From contig JAEWMK010000385.1 of NCBI GenBank assembly GCA_023457235.1, positions 1 to 16,824 on the forward strand: DNA of 16,824 bases. Reading direction: 5' to 3'. The translations under genes were made by a program, and so were the position numbers. Source of the stretch: Bacillota bacterium (lineage in GTDB: Bacteria > Bacillota > Bacilli > Bacillales > Bacillaceae_J). Every line of letters begins with the position of its first letter. The first letter of the stretch is position 1. This document shows, piece after piece, positions 4,325 to 12,301 of this stretch. A model generated the notes under the pieces. That model was not told the DNA's origin. It did no database searches and saw only the letters and a list, made by a program, of their open reading frames with translations.

Positions 4325-5635
4325 CTATATATATCTTACTGTTTCATCCAAATGTTCAGCTGAAACAGCTACTTTTTCTGTTGCCGCACCAATCTGCTCG
4401 ATCACCTTTACTAATCCCTCTACTTTATCCTCTACACTTTGAAAATCTTGTATTGATTCATTAATGGACTTCGTAATATTTTCAAATGCTTCACTCGTAA
4501 AATTGGACTCGTCCTCTCCCTGGACAACCATCGCTTGTACTTCATTAATCGAATTCACTACTTCAGTTGTATATTCATTAGATTTACCAATTAATGTACT
4601 TATTTCAGAAACTGACTTTTTTGTCTCGTCCGCGAGCTTCCGTACCTCATCCGCTACAACCGCAAATCCTTTTCCATATTCCCCTGCCCTTGCCGCTTCA
4701 ATCGCTGAATTTAATGCCAGCAAATTAGTTTGTTCAGCTATATCCTGGACAATAGAAACAACCTTTTTAATTTGTTCACTGGAATCATTAAGCTGTAAGA
4801 TGATCGACTTCATATGGGCTGTACTTGCTGTAATCGATTGGATTTGATTTTTAAGGGCAAGCATTCTAGTTTGTCCTTCTAACGCTGCTTCCTTTGTCAT
4901 TTTTGACTTGTTTGTACAGTTCATTACATTGAAATTAACATTCTGACTGCTGGCGATTAATTGTTCTACCGAGGCGCTTGTTTGTTCCGAAAGTGCGGCA
5001 ACTTCCTCACTGACATTTATGACTCTATTCTTTAAATTGCTTTTAACTTCCTCATATTGTTTTTCTTTTTCCAGCATATTTTCCTTGTGATATTCATCTA
5101 GAACAAGCTGCGTTTCAAAGTTTAGGAGAATTGTTAGGGCATTAATAAATTCACGGATAGAATGGCGTCCTCCTATATTTTCGAATATTAAATTCATTAC
5201 TGAGATTTGAATATTTTGCATAGCTGCCATATACCATTTTGATTCAAGTTCAATATCATAATGAACTTTTGCAACCCTTTTACGGCTTTCAATAAATGAA
5301 TCATCTATTCTACCGCTAAACATTTGTATTAAATAATTTTCGAGAGTATTTTTCAAATGCTCAATCGTCGAATGCTTCTCAATAATTTGTTTTAAACTCT
5401 CTACCGTTAATATCGAATCATAAAATGAGTCTATAATTATATCAATATTTTCTTTAACTAATGGCTGAAGAGCTTTAATCAATTTTAAGCTATTTACATC
5501 CAAATGGATCAAGTCCATTTGCTTTTTAATTTCTATATCTGAAATATTAATTAAAACTTCCATATCTTTAGCTTTACTTAACCATTCCCCATCCACGATG
5601 ACATCATCATTAGAAAACCGTTTAAAGAAGCTCAT
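4325..5635 (-). CDS. hemAT: Haem globin-coupled chemotaxis transducer (HemAT-like)
   Basis: 436 aa from the ATG at 5635. A TTG eight codons upstream keeps the frame open, but AGGAGG lies 8 bases before this ATG, which decides the start. Residues about 15-180 form the globin-sensor domain: H125 in RKRVAKVH is the proximal haem ligand, and Y72, L94 and T97 match B. subtilis HemAT Y70, L92 and T95 with a constant offset of two. A coiled-coil linker leads to the MCP signalling domain (about 200-436), with the hairpin tip AEQTNLLALNSAIEAARAGE. There are no membrane segments, so it is a soluble aerotaxis receptor that binds O2 and signals to CheA/CheW. It is a single gene; no convincing sigma-D promoter was found. 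Confidence 0.95.
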   Translation of the reverse strand: MSFFKRFSNDDVIVDGEWLSKAKDMEVLINISDIEIKKQMDLIHLDVNSLKLIKALQPLVKENIDIIIDSFYDSILTVESLKQIIEKHSTIEHLKNTLENYLIQMFSGRIDDSFIESRKRVAKVHYDIELESKWYMAAMQNIQISVMNLIFENIGGRHSIREFINALTILLNFETQLVLDEYHKENMLEKEKQYEEVKSNLKNRVINVSEEVAALSEQTSASVEQLIASSQNVNFNVMNCTNKSKMTKEAALEGQTRMLALKNQIQSITASTAHMKSIILQLNDSSEQIKKVVSIVQDIAEQTNLLALNSAIEAARAGEYGKGFAVVADEVRKLADETKKSVSEISTLIGKSNEYTTEVVNSINEVQAMVVQGEDESNFTSEAFENITKSINESIQDFQSVEDKVEGLVKVIEQIGAATEKVAVSAEHLDETVRYI

Positions 5636-5725
5636 CAAATCGTCCTCCTCTACAAACAAAATATACTATTATTAAGTATATCAAATATTTTTTTCCCAAT
5701 TAGTAAAATTTTGTTAACAATAAAC

Positions 5726-5758
5726 GAAAGCAAAGCCGAAAAATCCAGCCCTGCTTTC
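5726..5758 (-). terminator. Terminator of the TrkH/Ktr gene
   Basis: GAAAGCAAAGCCG (5726-5738) pairs with the 13 bases 5746-5758 (CAGCCCTGCTTTC), three pairs being G-T. Read on the minus strand the hairpin follows the stop codon by one base and leads into GTTTATTGTT. Confidence 0.65.
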
Positions 5759-5759
5759 A

Positions 5760-7124
5760 TCACCCAATAATAATTTTCTCCTTCGGGAAGTGATATTTTT
5801 CTTCCTTTTCTTGACCACGAATTAAAAATAGGAATGAGAAGATGCCAATTCTACCTATAAACATTAACGCTATAATTACTAATTTCCCAAGTGTGCTAAG
5901 GTCAGGTGTGATTCCCATTGATAAGCCACATGTCCCAAAGGCCGATGCCACTTCGAATATGATTGGTAAAATCGGAAATGATTCAAGATAGGATAATAAA
6001 ATAACGGATGTCCCACATAGAATAATCGCAGTTGTTATTACAACATAAGCCTTTGTTATATCCAACGGGTCGATTTCCCTATTAAATACTTTGATTGTAT
6101 TTCTTCCTTTTGCGTAAAAAATAATACTTAAACACATAATCGCAAATGTGGTTGTTCGAATTCCTCCTCCTACACTTGAAGGGGATGCACCAATAAACAT
6201 TAAGATTGACATGATCAAAATGGTCGGCTCTGTAAATTGCGATATATCTAATGTTGATAAGCCCGCGCTTCGTGTTGTCACTGATTGAAACATCGAGTAG
6301 AAAAAGGCCTCATGCCACTTTTTCCCTACAAAGAAATGGTTCCACTCCAACAGTAAAAATAGGAGTGTGCCCAAAATAACTAAGGCAAAAAACGTTGTTG
6401 CTGTAATCTTTGTAAAAAGTGAAAAATGAAAGGGATATTTCCCCTTATGAGTTAGGTAGTGCTTTACTTCAATTAATACTGGAAAACCAATAGCACCTAG
6501 GATAATCAGGATCATCGTGATAAATTGAACAAAATAATCATGGGCAAATGGCAAAAATGATGCTCCCGTGATATCGAAACCGGCATTTGTTGTAGCACTG
6601 ATCGATACAAACAACCCATTTAAAAAAGCTTCCTGCCAGGTCGAATAATATTTTAAAAAATATGTACTTAATATTATTGCCCCTAAAGCTTCAATGACAA
6701 GAATTAAATACAGAATTTGCTTAGCTAAATAGACAAGTCCAGAAAAAGTTGATTGATTATGGTCAATCCGTATTAAAAGACGTTCCCTGAATCCTATTTT
6801 CTTTCCAATAATAAGCCAAATAAAGGTTCCTAAAGTCATAATTCCAATACCGCCAAACTGCATAACAAACATCAAAAAGAAATATCCGGTCACACTAAAT
6901 GTCTCAACTATTGGTACAACTGTTAATCCCGTAACGCTTATAGCACTTACAGCTGTAAACAGCGCATCAATAAAGCGTAAAGAGACACCCGGCTTATGGG
7001 CAACCGGCAAGATCAACAAGAGCGTTGAAAATAGAATGGCACTTAAATAATAGACAACAATTAATTGAACCGATGTTAGCTTTAATAAATTTTTCTTGCG
7101 CTTTTTTTCTAACATTATTGACAT
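5760..7124 (-). CDS. TrkH/KtrB-family potassium transporter membrane subunit
   Basis: 454 aa integral membrane protein built of four M1-P-M2 repeats. Each pore loop keeps its filter glycine: SVTGLTVV, SATTNAGFDITG, SVTTRSAGLSTL and FGTCGLSMGI. The segment GASPSSVGGGIRTTT resembles the intramembrane gating loop of KtrB. Such proteins import K+ (often Na+-dependent) and need a cytosolic RCK subunit (KtrA/KtrC), not encoded next to it here; B. subtilis KtrD is similarly separate. The length fits KtrB/KtrD (about 445-450 aa), but I cannot assign B or D. AAGGAG lies 6 bases before the ATG and a sigma-A promoter is at 7162-7189. The leader is only about 30 bases, too short for a c-di-AMP (ydaO) riboswitch. 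Confidence 0.92.
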   Translation of the reverse strand: MSIMLEKKRKKNLLKLTSVQLIVVYYLSAILFSTLLLILPVAHKPGVSLRFIDALFTAVSAISVTGLTVVPIVETFSVTGYFFLMFVMQFGGIGIMTLGTFIWLIIGKKIGFRERLLIRIDHNQSTFSGLVYLAKQILYLILVIEALGAIILSTYFLKYYSTWQEAFLNGLFVSISATTNAGFDITGASFLPFAHDYFVQFITMILIILGAIGFPVLIEVKHYLTHKGKYPFHFSLFTKITATTFFALVILGTLLFLLLEWNHFFVGKKWHEAFFYSMFQSVTTRSAGLSTLDISQFTEPTILIMSILMFIGASPSSVGGGIRTTTFAIMCLSIIFYAKGRNTIKVFNREIDPLDITKAYVVITTAIILCGTSVILLSYLESFPILPIIFEVASAFGTCGLSMGITPDLSTLGKLVIIALMFIGRIGIFSFLFLIRGQEKEEKYHFPKEKIIIG

Positions 7125-7161
7125 AAGTTACTCCTTATTGATGATCAAAACCATTGTCCTT

Positions 7162-7189
7162 AGTTTACAATGTCCGCAGAAAATGTCAA
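7162..7189 (-). promoter_or_regulatory. Sigma-A promoter of the TrkH/Ktr gene
   Basis: On the minus strand TTGACA (7189-7184), 16-base spacer, TAAACT (7167-7162). Predicted start is near 7155, about 30 bases before the ATG. Confidence 0.6.
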
Positions 7190-7397
7190 TGTGACTTTGC
7201 TAAAAACAAGAACATACGCTCTTTCTCAAGAACGAACTTTCGTATATAATATAATTGGAACAAAAAAAGAAAGGTGGAACCCATTTGATATAAAAGAAAT
7301 AGATCCGCATACAAGTTTATTCAGCCTGCTTACTCCTCAAGGTCAGAATTTAAAAATACAGATCAATCGCATTTTAGACGTAGAACTTACAGAATAA
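7170..7397 (+). CDS. Small ORF with YolD-like C-terminus, probably a truncated remnant
   Basis: The open frame gives 75 aa, but no ribosome binding site precedes its ATG, and its first part overlaps the divergent Ktr promoter and a LexA-like box. The C-terminal 40 residues (FDIKEIDPHTSLFSLL, then IQINRILDVEL) resemble the beta-rich end of YolD-like proteins, small partners of Y-family (UvrX-type) DNA polymerases. A TATAAT (7245-7250) and a ribosome binding site AAAGGTGG (7270-7277) are correctly spaced for TTG at 7285, which reads Met-Ile, a common YolD start, then meets TAA at once. This looks like an internal deletion that removed about the first 60 codons but left promoter and tail. Alternatively it is an unrelated short gene with a weak start. 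Confidence 0.4.
   Translation: MSAENVNVTLLKTRTYALSQERTFVYNIIGTKKERWNPFDIKEIDPHTSLFSLLTPQGQNLKIQINRILDVELTE
7209..7222 (+). promoter_or_regulatory. LexA (SOS) box-like site
   Basis: AGAACATACGCTCT matches the Bacillus LexA consensus CGAACRNRYGTTYC in GAAC, RNRY and most of the right half (GCTC for GTTY), with further mismatches at the outer bases. A TATAAT follows at 7245-7250, so the box would overlap the -35 region, and a second weaker half-match CGAAC is at 7233-7237. It lies upstream of a YolD-like ORF, a gene type often under LexA control. Confidence 0.4.
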
Positions 7398-7452
7398 ATC
7401 CCTCCCGAGCCACAAATACTAAAGTGACTTTACGGTAAGGAGATGAATTAGA

Positions 7453-7563
7453 TTGACTCAATCAAAAGGACAAAAAGAACGTCAGTTTAGAAAAAGAAAA
7501 AACGCTCAAAATTCTCATGGAAAAATTAAATCGTTTAAAGAATTAGCAACGGAAAAAGAATAG
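7453..7563 (+). CDS. 36-aa basic small protein
   Basis: TTG start with AAGGAG (7437-7442) 10 bases upstream. The product begins MTQSKGQKERQFRKRKN and ends KELATEKE, rich in Lys, Arg, Gln and Ser, with no hydrophobic segment. I do not recognise it. Its size and charge recall minor spore proteins or nucleic-acid-binding peptides, but no family motif supports this. It lies 55 bases after the YolD-like ORF and is followed directly by an interspersed repeat and a terminator hairpin. Confidence 0.45.
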   Translation: MTQSKGQKERQFRKRKNAQNSHGKIKSFKELATEKE

Positions 7564-7564
7564 A

Positions 7565-7625
7565 TAGAAAAGCGGAAGCACCCGTTTAGCGAAGTCCACT
7601 AGTCGCTGGGTGCTGGAGCTAGACA
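7565..7625. repeat. Interspersed Bacillaceae-type palindromic repeat
   Basis: The stretch beginning TAGAAAAGCGGAAGCACCCG and ending CTGGGTGCTGGAGCTAGACA has the form of a small interspersed repeat that I recall from many Bacillus-group intergenic regions (usually with GCGCC/GGCGC where this copy has GCACC/GGTGC). It folds into an outer stem GCACCC/GGGTGC and an inner stem AGCGA/TCGCT. It is non-coding and sits between the 36-codon gene and the terminator. The family identity is from memory; copy number is not testable here. Confidence 0.55.
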
Positions 7626-7630
7626 TTTAG

Positions 7631-7662
7631 GAAAGCCACCACAAGGCCATGTGGTGGCTTTC
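7631..7662. terminator. Bidirectional terminator between the 36-codon gene and patA
   Basis: GAAAGCCACCACA (7631-7643) and TGTGGTGGCTTTC (7650-7662) are perfect 13-base arms with a 6-base loop. The T-tracts are short on both sides, but the position between convergent genes, 12 bases after the patA stop, supports a terminator. Confidence 0.75.
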
Positions 7663-7674
7663 TTGGATTTAACC

Positions 7675-8841
7675 TCAAATAATATCATTAACAAATTGTT
7701 CGATTCGATTTAAGGCTTCTTCAAGCGTCTCCATTGAATAAGCGAATGACAGCCTTACATAGCCTTCACCATATTTTGAAAATGCACTGCCGGGAACGAC
7801 AGCAACACCTGCTTCCTTGACCAATTTAGTAGCAAATTCCAAGGATGACATATTGAAGCGGCTGATAGAAGGAAACATATAAAAAGCACCGGTAGGTTCA
7901 TTAACATCAAAGCCTAAATACCTTAATCTTTTTAAACCATAGTGCATTCGCTTCATGTACTCGTGCTTCATTGTCAGGGCACTATTTATCCCCTTTGTCA
8001 ATGCTTCAAGTGCCGCATATTGCGAAATACTAGAGGCGCAAGCCACACTATATTGGTGTACCTTCAGCATATATTTAGTAATAAAGGCAGGGGCGAACAC
8101 AAAGCCGATCCGCCAACCGGTCATGGAATGAGATTTTGAAATCCCATTTACAACGATTGTCTTTTCTCTCATTTCAGGAAAACTGGCAATCGACTGATGA
8201 CTCCCTTTAAAAACTAATTCACTATAAACTTCATCCGATAAAACAAAAACCTCTTTATCCTTTATTACATCAACGATCTCTTTTAAATCATCTATACTTA
8301 AAGTACATCCTGTTGGATTCGAGGGATACGGTAAAATAATACAACGGGTTTTCTCGGTTAGATGGGTTTTAATTTGTTCAGCCGTCAACTTAAAGCCGGT
8401 TTCCCTAGTATCAACGAAAACAGGAATCCCTCCAGCCAATTTAATTAGTGCTTCATAGCTCGGATAAGCAGGGCCTGGTAAAATAACCTCCGAACCACTT
8501 TGGATGATGGTTCGAATTGCAATATCAATCGCCTGACTCGCTCCCGCTGTTACAATAATTTCATCCACAGGATTATAGTTTAGACCATATTTGCTTTTCA
8601 CAAAATTAGCTGCAGCTTCCCGCAAACTGAATAAGCCTGCATTATGAGTATAAGTGGTTAAATCCTCATCAATTGCCAGTTTCGCTGCTTCTTTTACTCC
8701 TTCCGGTGTAGAAAAGTCAGGTTGACCGATCGTCAATGAAATAACGTCTTCATATTCAGAAACCATATTAAAAAATTGTCGTATTCCGGAAAATTGAATA
8801 TCCTTTACTTTCGGATTAATTAAATGCTTCACCTTTATCAT
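7675..8841 (-). CDS. patA: Class I aminotransferase PatA (N-acetyl-LL-diaminopimelate aminotransferase type)
   Basis: 388 aa, PLP fold type I. Visible are SLTIGQPDF near the start, the PLP-contact region YPSNPTG (172-178), SDEVYSE with D203, the Schiff-base lysine K236 in SKSHSMTGWR, and the carboxylate-binding Arg in EGYVRLSFA. It closely resembles B. subtilis PatA along its length, including the starting LxNPKxxxIxxSGIR. PatA makes or uses N-acetyl-LL-diaminopimelate in lysine/DAP synthesis and is also described in methionine metabolism. No strong ribosome binding site precedes the ATG at 8841 (GGAAATGG abuts it); a GTG at codon 4 is an alternative. It lies 90 bases downstream of the histidine kinase on the same strand. 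Confidence 0.93.
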   Translation of the reverse strand: MIKVKHLINPKVKDIQFSGIRQFFNMVSEYEDVISLTIGQPDFSTPEGVKEAAKLAIDEDLTTYTHNAGLFSLREAAANFVKSKYGLNYNPVDEIIVTAGASQAIDIAIRTIIQSGSEVILPGPAYPSYEALIKLAGGIPVFVDTRETGFKLTAEQIKTHLTEKTRCIILPYPSNPTGCTLSIDDLKEIVDVIKDKEVFVLSDEVYSELVFKGSHQSIASFPEMREKTIVVNGISKSHSMTGWRIGFVFAPAFITKYMLKVHQYSVACASSISQYAALEALTKGINSALTMKHEYMKRMHYGLKRLRYLGFDVNEPTGAFYMFPSISRFNMSSLEFATKLVKEAGVAVVPGSAFSKYGEGYVRLSFAYSMETLEEALNRIEQFVNDII

Positions 8842-8931
8842 CCATTTCCATATAAGATATCCTAATCAAAAGAAAATTTATTTTTTATTATAAACTACAT
8901 AAAAACAATCTTCTACAAAAAACAGCTTTTT

Positions 8932-10395
8932 CTACCCTATAAATGGAAGTTTAACATATACAACAGTCCCTTTACCAACTTCACTCTCAAAAAGGAGCTC
9001 GCCTTCATGATCTTCCAGCAGCTTTCGAGTAATCATTAGGCCTAGGCCTGTTCCTTTTTCTTTAGTTGAATAAAATGGTTCACCAAGTTTTTTTAAACGC
9101 TCCTGAGATATTCCCGGTCCATCATCTATTACGATAACTGTAAGTATTGATTTTTCTCTATTTACTTCCCCGATAATCTTAATTTTGCCCTTGGTTTGTA
9201 AAGCTTCCATGGCATTTTTAATAATATTAACGAAAACTTGTTTTAAATGATTGGCATTGCTTCTTACTTTTAATAAAGCAAGGTCGTTAAGTTCGACTAT
9301 TATTTCTATCCCTTTAAGATTTGCCTCCCCTTGCATTAGGCCGATAACCTGCTCTAATATCGGTTTAAACGGTTGGACTTCAAATTTTATTTCTTGCTGT
9401 GGTTTAGCAAGGAACAGAAATTCATTAATGATTGATTCGATTCGATCCAATTCATCCAGCATGATCGATGTATAAGTGGGTGGAACAGATCGATCCGCCT
9501 GAATAATCTGTAAAAACCCCTTAATAGAAGTTAATGGATTTCGAATTTCATGGGCAATACCAGCGGCAAGCTGCCCTACTGTTGATAATTTTTCTGAACG
9601 GCTAAGCAGTTCTTCACGTTCAATAATTTTAGTTATATCCTCCGTAATTCCAACTATAACCTCTAACGTACCATCTTTAAAAACTGGTAGGCCCTTTAAT
9701 CTTATCCATTGCATTGGCTGATTTGGCTGTTGATAGCGAAACTCAACGATCGATTCCCTTTCTCTCATCTCTTCGCAAGCTTTCTTTACCTTTTGAACTT
9801 CATCCGGATTAACTCGCTTCCAAACCTCATCTAATTTTTCCTCAAACTCTTCATTTAAAAATCCAAGTATGTGCTTTGATGCGGGGCTGACGTAATACCA
9901 TTCTTCCATATCAGGTGATGCAATCCAAAATATTTCACCAATATTATTTGCAAGCAAATGAAAACGCTCTTCGCTTTCAATTAGGGCTTCTATCATTCTG
10001 ACCTGTTCTGTTACATCCTGGGCAAAAATAGAAAGCCCTTCTTTAGTTGGGTAGGCACTAAACTGCAAATATTTATTGAATTTCGGCGTATACTCTTGAA
10101 ACCTTACAACCCTTAACTCTTTCATAGCCTGAACGATATTGTTGTAAATACCCAGGTGGGAATCGATGGGGAAAACTGACCATAGACTCTCTCCAAGTAA
10201 TTCCTGCCTTTGTTTTTTAAAGATATGTTCAAGTGAATTATTAATAAAAGTAAAGCACCATTCACGATTAATGGCGCAAAACCCATCAGAAATACTTTCT
10301 AAAAGCTCATAATGTCTTTTATTCGAAGTCCGCAAAACCTCATTTAGCGTTTCTAACTGCCTTTGTAAATCGGAAAAATTTTCAGTTTGTTTCAT
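8932..10395 (-). CDS. Cytosolic PAS-PAS sensor histidine kinase (sporulation-kinase-like)
   Basis: 487 aa from the ATG at 10395, chosen because GGAGAG lies 8 bases before it; the frame is open 14 codons further, where no ribosome binding site is seen. Order: a coiled-coil start (1-28), PAS 1 (about 30-130), PAS 2 (about 142-258, with a PAC-like VGITEDITK end), the HisKA domain with H282 in AAGIAHEIRNPLTSIKGF, then the HATPase domain with N-box N394 (NIIKNAMEAL), G1 DDGPGIS (424-430), F-box EPFYSTKEKG and G2 GTGLGL (448-453). There are no membrane segments. The architecture and H-box are like KinA/KinE-type kinases that feed the Spo0F-Spo0A phosphorelay. No response regulator is adjacent, as usual for orphan sporulation kinases, so the Spo0F target is inferred. 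Confidence 0.9.
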   Translation of the reverse strand: MKQTENFSDLQRQLETLNEVLRTSNKRHYELLESISDGFCAINREWCFTFINNSLEHIFKKQRQELLGESLWSVFPIDSHLGIYNNIVQAMKELRVVRFQEYTPKFNKYLQFSAYPTKEGLSIFAQDVTEQVRMIEALIESEERFHLLANNIGEIFWIASPDMEEWYYVSPASKHILGFLNEEFEEKLDEVWKRVNPDEVQKVKKACEEMRERESIVEFRYQQPNQPMQWIRLKGLPVFKDGTLEVIVGITEDITKIIEREELLSRSEKLSTVGQLAAGIAHEIRNPLTSIKGFLQIIQADRSVPPTYTSIMLDELDRIESIINEFLFLAKPQQEIKFEVQPFKPILEQVIGLMQGEANLKGIEIIVELNDLALLKVRSNANHLKQVFVNIIKNAMEALQTKGKIKIIGEVNREKSILTVIVIDDGPGISQERLKKLGEPFYSTKEKGTGLGLMITRKLLEDHEGELLFESEVGKGTVVYVKLPFIG

Positions 10396-10475
10396 TTTAA
10401 ACTCTCCAAAAGAATTATTTATAGCCTCTTTATACATTCTACAAGTGAATTACACATTCCTTTCTTTACTAAAAG

Positions 10476-10505
10476 TTCAAAATTTTTTTACTTCTTTGTT
10501 ATAAT
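10476..10505 (+). promoter_or_regulatory. Promoter of the M20 amidohydrolase gene
   Basis: TTCAAA (10476-10481), 18-base spacer, perfect TATAAT (10500-10505). Predicted start near 10512, 27 bases before the ATG. Confidence 0.5.
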
Positions 10506-10538
10506 GAAATTATCACTTTGTAAGGAGGCGCCTGCACA

Positions 10539-11717
10539 ATGGAAACATTATACAATAAATTGGATTCATTATTTTCAGAAATGATAGAAATCCGCAGATA
10601 CTTGCATCAGTATCCAGAGTTATCATTCGAAGAGGTCGAAACACCTAAATATATTGCTGACTATCATAGGAAGCTCGGTCACAAAGTTCGAACAGAGGTT
10701 GGGAAACGCGGTATAGTTGCCTACCTTGAAGGAGGAAAACCTGGTCCAACAGTGGCGCTTCGCGCTGATTTTGATGCTTTGCCAATTCAAGAAGAAAACG
10801 AAGTCCCTTACAAATCAAAATACGATGGAAAAATGCATGCATGCGGACATGACGGGCACACAGCAACATTATTAGTTTTGGCCAAAGCATTAAATGGAAT
10901 GAAAGAGGAATTAAACGGAAACATTGTGTTTATTCATCAGCACGCTGAAGAGCTTGCACCCGGTGGAGCGATTGCGATGATTGAAGATGGCTGCTTAGAT
11001 GAGGTAGATGTAATCTTTGGCACCCATTTGTGGTCTACTATTCCTTTAGAAGATATTACATATTGCCCAGGACCGTTCATGGCTGCCGCGGATCGCTTTG
11101 AAATTAAAATTCAAGGTAAAGGTGGACATGGTGCCCTTCCCCACCTGTCGAAAGATTCAATTGTGATTGGTTCACAATTAGTGTTGAACCTTCAACAAAT
11201 TGTTAGCCGCAGAGTAGATCCTTTGGAACCTGCAGTACTTAGCATCGGCTCTTTTGTGGCCCAAAACGCTAACAATATTATTGCTGATACGGCACGGGTC
11301 TCAGGTACAGTTAGGACTTTAAGCGAACAAACACGTACTGTTATAGAAAAAGAAATTGAACGGATTCTAAAAGGTGTTTCTATTAGCGCTGACGTTACTT
11401 ATTCATACAGCTATAGAAGAGGCTATCCTCCTGTTGTAAACCATGAACAGGAAACAGAGTTTTTGGCTCGTGTCGCTAAAACTGTACCTGGAGTTAAAAA
11501 TGTGCGACAAATAGCCCCGTTAATGATCGGAGAAGATTTTGCTTACTATATGCAGCACGTAAAAGGAACTTTTTTCCTTACAGGTGCAATGAATCCTGAT
11601 TGGGAAAATGTTTATCCACATCATCATCCTAAGTTCAATATAGACGAGCGTGCCATGCTTATAGCTGCGAAAACATTAGGAAGTGCCACATTGAACTATA
11701 TTAAAGAAAACAGTTAA
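10539..11717 (+). CDS. M20-family metallo-amidohydrolase (N-acyl-amino acid hydrolase type)
   Basis: 392 aa. The N-terminal part begins IEIRRYLHQYPELSFEE, typical of the amidohydrolase/IAA-hydrolase branch of peptidase family M20. Metal ligands are visible: C102 and H104 in HACGHDGHTA, E137/E138 in HQHAEE, H163 in GTHLWS, and a late His in YPHHHPKFNIDE. The central lid/dimer domain (about 185-300) contains GKGGHGALPH. Such enzymes remove acyl groups from N-acyl amino acids or related amides in the cytosol; substrates here are unknown, and B. subtilis has several paralogues. AAGGAGG lies 10 bases before the ATG. It is a single gene with its own promoter and terminator, divergent from the kinase gene. 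Confidence 0.92.
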   Translation: METLYNKLDSLFSEMIEIRRYLHQYPELSFEEVETPKYIADYHRKLGHKVRTEVGKRGIVAYLEGGKPGPTVALRADFDALPIQEENEVPYKSKYDGKMHACGHDGHTATLLVLAKALNGMKEELNGNIVFIHQHAEELAPGGAIAMIEDGCLDEVDVIFGTHLWSTIPLEDITYCPGPFMAAADRFEIKIQGKGGHGALPHLSKDSIVIGSQLVLNLQQIVSRRVDPLEPAVLSIGSFVAQNANNIIADTARVSGTVRTLSEQTRTVIEKEIERILKGVSISADVTYSYSYRRGYPPVVNHEQETEFLARVAKTVPGVKNVRQIAPLMIGEDFAYYMQHVKGTFFLTGAMNPDWENVYPHHHPKFNIDERAMLIAAKTLGSATLNYIKENS

Positions 11718-11722
11718 AAAGA

Positions 11723-11740
11723 CTGAGGGAAATCCCTCAG
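11723..11740. terminator. Bidirectional terminator
   Basis: CTGAGGG (11723-11729) and CCCTCAG (11734-11740) with a 4-base loop. T-rich tracts follow on both strands (CCTTTTAT in plus, TCTTTTT in minus), so it closes both the amidohydrolase and the lipoprotein gene. Confidence 0.88.
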
Positions 11741-11752
11741 CCTTTTATCTAC

Positions 11753-12223
11753 TTATCGGTTTCCCATGTTACCGCCGCCACCATTTCCGTTGTCGTTTGC
11801 ACCGCGGTTATTGTTGTTGTTAAACAGGCCATCATTATCATCATTGCGGCCACCAACTAACGGGTTGCGATCCTCATTCGGTTCTTCACCAGGGTCTGGC
11901 TCGTTATTATCGTAATCGACATCAACAAGATCCGGATCACCATTACGATAATTATTATTATACGTACCGAAGCCATTATTACCATTTCGATTATTGTCGA
12001 AGATACCATTATTATTATTTCGATAATCATAACGAACATCATCTGGAGCCAGCCTGTCGTTAAAGTTATAACGAACGTTTTCTGTATTTACACCACGGTT
12101 ATTATAATTTACACCCGTAGTACCACCATTATCGTTATCGCCGTTATTATCATTAGCACCACAGCCAGCCAGTAACCCAATAGAAAGTAAAGAAGATGTA
12201 ACGAAAATCAATGATTTTTTCAT
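11753..12223 (-). CDS. Asparagine-rich lipoprotein
   Basis: 156 aa. A clear type II signal peptide is present: MKKSL, hydrophobic core, and lipobox LAGC with the lipidated C21. The mature part (136 residues) contains about 41 Asn plus many Asp and Gly in low-complexity runs (NNNN, NNNNN). Two short, more ordered repeats lie at about 50-68 (NVRYNFNDRLAPDDVRYDYR) where VRY recurs. It is predicted to sit on the outer face of the cell membrane, or the forespore/spore membrane. I do not recognise a family. The neighbouring SleB-like hydrolase and SASP hint at a spore-related role, but this is weak. GGAGGG lies 6 bases before the ATG. The repeat-rich DNA gives a long open frame in another phase too. 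Confidence 0.85.
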   Translation of the reverse strand: MKKSLIFVTSSLLSIGLLAGCGANDNNGDNDNGGTTGVNYNNRGVNTENVRYNFNDRLAPDDVRYDYRNNNNGIFDNNRNGNNGFGTYNNNYRNGDPDLVDVDYDNNEPDPGEEPNEDRNPLVGGRNDDNDGLFNNNNNRGANDNGNGGGGNMGNR

Positions 12224-12301
12224 GTTTGTCCCTCCATAAAAATTGTTTTTCGTACAACTTTAATATGCCCACAATTTTAGGAGTCATGAAAAGTCAAAAT
12301 A

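Noticed and set aside
4464..4847. 127-codon plus-strand open frame
   Set aside because: It is antisense to the highly conserved signalling domain of the HemAT gene and has no start signals.
5640..5720. Sigma-D promoter for hemAT
   Set aside because: TAAT and TTTGATAT are present on the minus strand, but the spacer is 13 instead of 14-16 and the -10 match is poor.
7125..7161. c-di-AMP (ydaO) riboswitch before the Ktr gene
   Set aside because: Known for ktrAB of B. subtilis, but here the promoter leaves a leader of only about 30 bases with no such fold.
10387..10584. Plus-strand frame of about 65 codons before the amidohydrolase
   Set aside because: It overlaps the kinase start, the amidohydrolase promoter and the beginning of that gene in another frame; no ribosome binding site.
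11857..12042. Second open frame within the Asn-rich lipoprotein gene
   Set aside because: A by-product of AAT/ATT-rich repeats read in another phase; gives poly-Ile/Met with no ribosome binding site.
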